A stretch of DNA of 63,139 bases. Source: an uncultured Collinsella sp. GTDB taxonomy: Bacteria > Actinomycetota > Coriobacteriia > Coriobacteriales > Coriobacteriaceae. The notes below the pieces were generated by a model, which saw nothing but the letters and a program-made list of their open reading frames with translations, was not told the DNA's origin and ran no database searches. Every line of letters begins with the position of its first letter. Position 1 is the stretch's first letter. The translations under genes were made by a program, and so were the position numbers. This document shows positions 60,414 through 63,139 of the stretch, one piece after another. The stretch lies in contig CAUGNQ010000004.1 in NCBI GenBank assembly GCA_959600835.1, forward strand, positions 1-63,139. Direction: 5' to 3'.

Positions 60414-62282
60414 ATGTGCGGTTTTGTCGGTTTTACCGGTACAGATGAACAGAGTGAGCTGGTTCTCACGGCCATGATGAATCGCATCATCCACCGTGGT
60501 CCCGATATGGGCGGCCAGCATATCGTCGACAACGTTGCCCTTGGTTTTCGTCGTCTTTCGATTCTCGATCTTTCCGAAGCTGGAGCCCAGCCCATGTCGA
60601 GCGACGACGGCAAGGTCACGATTGTCTTCAACGGAGAGATCTACAACTTCCAGGAGCTTCGTGCCGAGCTGGAGGCGGCCGGCTACGCCTTCCACTGCAA
60701 CGCTGATACCGAAGTCCTGGTACACGGTTACGAGGAGTGGGGCGAGGACCTGGTCAACCGTCTGCGCGGCATGTACGCGTTCGTGATTCACGACCAGAAC
60801 AAGAACAAACTCTTTGGTGCTCGTGACATCTTTGGTATCAAGCCGTTCTATTACTACCAGGCATCCGATGGCTCGCTGCTGTTTGGCTCCGAGATCAAGA
60901 GCTTCCTGGACCATCCCAAGTTTGAGAAGGCTGTCAACCACGACGCGCTGCGCCCCTACCTGACGCTGCAATTCCCTGCCACGGAGGAGACCTTCTTTAA
61001 GGGCGTGTTCAAGCTTGCCCCGGCGCATTGCTTTACGTATGACCTAACGACCAACACCATGGACATCAAGCGTTACTGGAGCTGTGACTTCACCGACGAC
61101 AACTCCAAGACCTTCGAGGAGTACGTGGACGAGTGCGACAAGGTCGTGCACGAAAGCGTCGCTGCGCACCGAATCGCCGATGTTAAGGTGGGCTCGTTCC
61201 TTTCTGGCGGTGTGGACTCCAGCTACATTGCCGCCTGTCTCATGCCCGACACCACGTATTCCGTCGGCTTCGATTACAAGAACTTCAACGAGACCAACTA
61301 CGCTGCCGAGCTTTCCGACAAGCTGGGCATCAAGAACGTGCGCAAGATGATTACCGCCGACGAGTTCTTTGATGCACTGCCCGATATCCAGTACCACATG
61401 GACGAGCCGCAATCGAACCTGTCCAGCGTGCCGCTGTACTATCTGGCGCAGATGGCTTCCAAGGAGGTCACCGTCGTCCTTTCGGGCGAGGGTGCCGACG
61501 AGCTGTTTGCCGGCTATGAGTGGTACGAGGACACCCCCGAGATGCGCACCTTTAAGAAGCGCGTGCCGCTCGGTGTACGTCGCGCCCTGGGCTCACTCGT
61601 TCAGCATCTCCCCTACTTTAAGGGTCACAACTTCCTGACGAAATGCGCCGAGGTTCCCGAGCGCTGGTATGTGGGTCAGGCAAAGGTGTTCGATCCCTCC
61701 GAGGTCGACGAGGTGCTCAAGCCCGCTTATGACACCGGCAAGAACGCCGCCGAGATGTGCGCCGAGTACTACAAGCAGGTTCCCAACTGCTGCGAGCTTT
61801 CCAAGAAACAGTATCTGGATATGAACATGTGGCTGCCGGGCGACATCCTGCTCAAGGCCGACAAGATGTGCATGGCGCATTCTCTGGAGCTTCGCGTCCC
61901 GTTCCTGGACAAGAAGGTCATGGAGTTTGCCGAGCACATTCCCGCCAACTACCGTGTTAACGAAGAAGGTTGCAAGCTCGTCCTGCGTCACGCCGCCAAC
62001 CGCACGCTGCCCGACGAGTGGGCAACGCGCAAGAAGGTGGGCTTCCCCGTACCGGTCAAGTTCTGGCTGCGCGAGCAAAAGTATTACGACTACGTAAAGG
62101 AATACTTCACCGCGCCGTGGGCTGCTGATTTCTTTGACACCGATGCGCTCATGAAACTGCTCGACGATCACTTTAAGGGTCGCGCGCTCAACCAGCGCAA
62201 GATCTATACCACGCTGACGTTCCTCATTTGGTACAAGCGCTTCTTTATCGACGAGGACAAGGGCGCTAAAGTCGCCGCTTAG
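60414..62282 (+). CDS. asnB: Asparagine synthetase (glutamine-hydrolysing)
   Basis: A 622-residue AsnB. The N-terminal amidotransferase has Cys2 (MCGFVGFTG), and the C-terminal synthetase has the PP-loop SGGVDSS and SGEGADELFAGY. It makes asparagine from aspartate and glutamine, complementing asnS in this window. The start at 60414 places Cys at position 2 and follows AAAGGA; upstream in-frame codons would block maturation of the Cys end. Confidence 0.95.
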   Translation: MCGFVGFTGTDEQSELVLTAMMNRIIHRGPDMGGQHIVDNVALGFRRLSILDLSEAGAQPMSSDDGKVTIVFNGEIYNFQELRAELEAAGYAFHCNADTEVLVHGYEEWGEDLVNRLRGMYAFVIHDQNKNKLFGARDIFGIKPFYYYQASDGSLLFGSEIKSFLDHPKFEKAVNHDALRPYLTLQFPATEETFFKGVFKLAPAHCFTYDLTTNTMDIKRYWSCDFTDDNSKTFEEYVDECDKVVHESVAAHRIADVKVGSFLSGGVDSSYIAACLMPDTTYSVGFDYKNFNETNYAAELSDKLGIKNVRKMITADEFFDALPDIQYHMDEPQSNLSSVPLYYLAQMASKEVTVVLSGEGADELFAGYEWYEDTPEMRTFKKRVPLGVRRALGSLVQHLPYFKGHNFLTKCAEVPERWYVGQAKVFDPSEVDEVLKPAYDTGKNAAEMCAEYYKQVPNCCELSKKQYLDMNMWLPGDILLKADKMCMAHSLELRVPFLDKKVMEFAEHIPANYRVNEEGCKLVLRHAANRTLPDEWATRKKVGFPVPVKFWLREQKYYDYVKEYFTAPWAADFFDTDALMKLLDDHFKGRALNQRKIYTTLTFLIWYKRFFIDEDKGAKVAA

Positions 62283-62339
62283 TTTTCGTTATGAATTAGC
62301 GGTGAACCACGCAGGGTTTCCGCTATACTCAATCCCTGC

Positions 62340-62415
62340 GGGCGATTGGCGCAACGGTTAGCGCAGGTGCTTTACACGCACAAGGCTGGGGGTTCGAATC
62401 CCTCATCGCCCACCA
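62340..62415 (+). tRNA. tRNA-Val (TAC)
   Basis: A 76-nt cloverleaf with anticodon loop TTTACAC, acceptor GGGCGAT/ATCGCCC and encoded CCA. The last 17 nt are repeated at 62586-62602. Confidence 0.93.
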
Positions 62416-62745
62416 TTGAATTGGAAACGGTCCTCGAAAGGGGACCGTTTTTGTTTGGGCCCATCGCAGAGGGATTCGAACCCGCAAGGGTGCGGAGCTG
62501 AGGAAACGCGAAGCGTTTTCCAGCGCAGCACGCGAGGAGCGGAGCGACGAAGCGGGGCGCGGACGGCGCCAGCCGCACGCGGACATCCCTCATCGCCCAC
62601 CACTGATTTGTTAGGCTCCCAGCTATGGGGGCCTTTCTTTTTTGGGCCCATCGCAGAGGGATTCGAACCCGACAGGGTGCGGAGCTGAGGAAACGCGAAG
62701 CGTTTTCCAGCGCAGCACGCGAGGAGCGGAGCGACGAAGCGGGGC
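62399..62745. repeat. 187-bp tandem duplication attached to tRNA-Val
   Basis: The tRNA 3' end (62399-62415) recurs at 62586-62602, and 102 nt beginning GGGCCCATCGCAGAGG recur at 62457-62558 and 62644-62745 with two differences; both pairs are offset by 187 nt. Between them are different terminators (62425-62452 and 62613-62640). The minus strand of the 102-nt part contains a T-arm-like GGGTTCGAATCCC. Confidence 0.85.
62425..62452 (+). terminator. Terminator of tRNA-Val
   Basis: AAACGGTCC pairs with GGACCGTTT, followed by TTTTTG. Confidence 0.9.
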
Positions 62746-62776
62746 TCGGGCGGCGAAATGGACCCTTGGCGAATAC

Positions 62777-63000
62777 CCGTGTGCAAAAAATGCCAAATAT
62801 GAGTACTGCTACCTTTTTAGTAGCAGCGTTTTCGAAGTCATAAAAGGCAAATCCGGCATTAGAACGACGATCGATAGTCCAGTTAAGCCAATTTGCCAAC
62901 TACAAAACTGGACATATGTGGCCCAACTCATCTAAAAGTGCCTAATTTATATGTTACGAAGTTAGTGCCCGTACTCATATTTGCCACTTTTTGCACACGG
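62777..63000. mobile_element. MITE-like element with 30-bp inverted ends
   Basis: CCGTGTGCAAAAAATGCCAA continues as ATATGAGTAC at the left (62777-62806) and its inverted copy is at 62971-63000, 28 of 30 identical. The 224-bp element is AT-rich and has no long reading frame. A target duplication is not evident. Of the 724-nt stretch 62416-63139, the rest holds the tandem repeat and a terminal hairpin only. Confidence 0.7.
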
Positions 63001-63110
63001 CCTATCCCAGCCATGGTAAATCGATAGCAAAACGGGCTCCAGACCGCTGAATCGTGCCGCATATGGCACGTCCGCAGTCCGGAACGGTAGCGCGCAGAGA
63101 TGTGGTGTAA

Positions 63111-63132
63111 GAGGCGGGGAATGCCCCGCCTC
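63111..63132. terminator. Hairpin near right edge
   Basis: GAGGCGGGG pairs with CCCCGCCTC around AATG. It probably ends a gene beyond the window; no T-tract can be judged at the edge. Confidence 0.55.
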
Positions 63133-63139
63133 CGCCCTT

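Noticed and set aside
62372..62899. 175-codon minus-strand frame over tRNA-Val and the tandem repeat
   Set aside because: It translates a repeat and part of the tRNA; such frames are common database artefacts.

Overview
The window is high-GC, gut-type actinobacterial DNA. Gene order and families point to the class Coriobacteriia, most likely a Collinsella-like organism: short AGGAGG-led operons, a fused FeoA-FeoB, a very large 2-hydroxyacyl-CoA dehydratase activase-like protein, MEP-pathway genes, the tuf/rpmG/tRNA-Trp/secE/nusG/rplK/rplA block, and abundant small palindromic repeats. The genus is an inference from recall; no search was run. No rRNA, CRISPR array, prophage or transposase gene was seen.

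Layout. 0-9.2 kb: class I aminotransferase, a protein of unknown function, a deoxyinosine-type DNA glycosylase next to a GH13 alpha-glucan enzyme, an MFS exporter, FeoAB and an alpha/beta hydrolase. 9.4-19.4 kb: PTS EIIA(Glc)-type protein, asnS, a WYL-type regulator, an ABC transporter of the TrpXYZ/ABC_sub_bind type, MscS, and a two-gene unit made of a cytoplasmic ParB-like/BMP fusion and a metallophosphoesterase. 19.5-23.9 kb (minus strand): core translation block with five tRNAs or ribosomal/elongation genes around it. 24.2-28.4 kb: a phospho-beta-glycoside module (RpiR regulator, GH1 enzyme, EIIBC) bracketed by 30-bp direct repeats and lying between tRNA-Tyr and tRNA-Thr. 29-34.5 kb (minus): NYN nuclease, rlmB-like methyltransferase, cysS, ispF, ispD, disA. 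34.7-37.2 kb: mntP and a hipBA toxin-antitoxin operon with three evenly spaced operator copies. 37.3-49.6 kb (minus): pepD, clpC, TetR regulator plus 1479-residue activase under a 21-bp palindrome, a DUF2798 membrane protein and a ThrE-like exporter. 50-60 kb (minus): lysS with an extra tRNA-binding domain, greA, tatA, tRNA-Pro, ispE, veg, dtd, rdgB, rph, murI, a HAD phosphatase and murE. 60-63.1 kb: a promoter-leader ORF-terminator arrangement ahead of asnB, tRNA-Val, and a repeat-rich end with a tandem duplication and a MITE-like element.

How the parts work together. EIIBC at 26.8 kb has no EIIA domain; the stand-alone EIIA at 9.5 kb is a plausible phosphate donor. Three MEP isoprenoid genes (ispD, ispF, ispE) are in two separate operons. 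murI and murE serve peptidoglycan precursors. The GH13 and phospho-beta-glycosidase genes fit a saccharolytic gut lifestyle.

The most unusual content is between genes. At least four dispersed repeat families sit at gene 3' ends. Hairpins with a (G)GGGACAG loop begin inside or directly after the stop codon of five genes. A separate ~137-nt nested-stem element with covarying stems occurs directly after the stop codons of lysS and dtd. Two 67-bp palindromes (AGTTGCGGTG ends) and the tRNA-linked and MITE-like repeats complete the set. The lysS/dtd element and the stop-codon hairpins are the best candidates for something not yet described.
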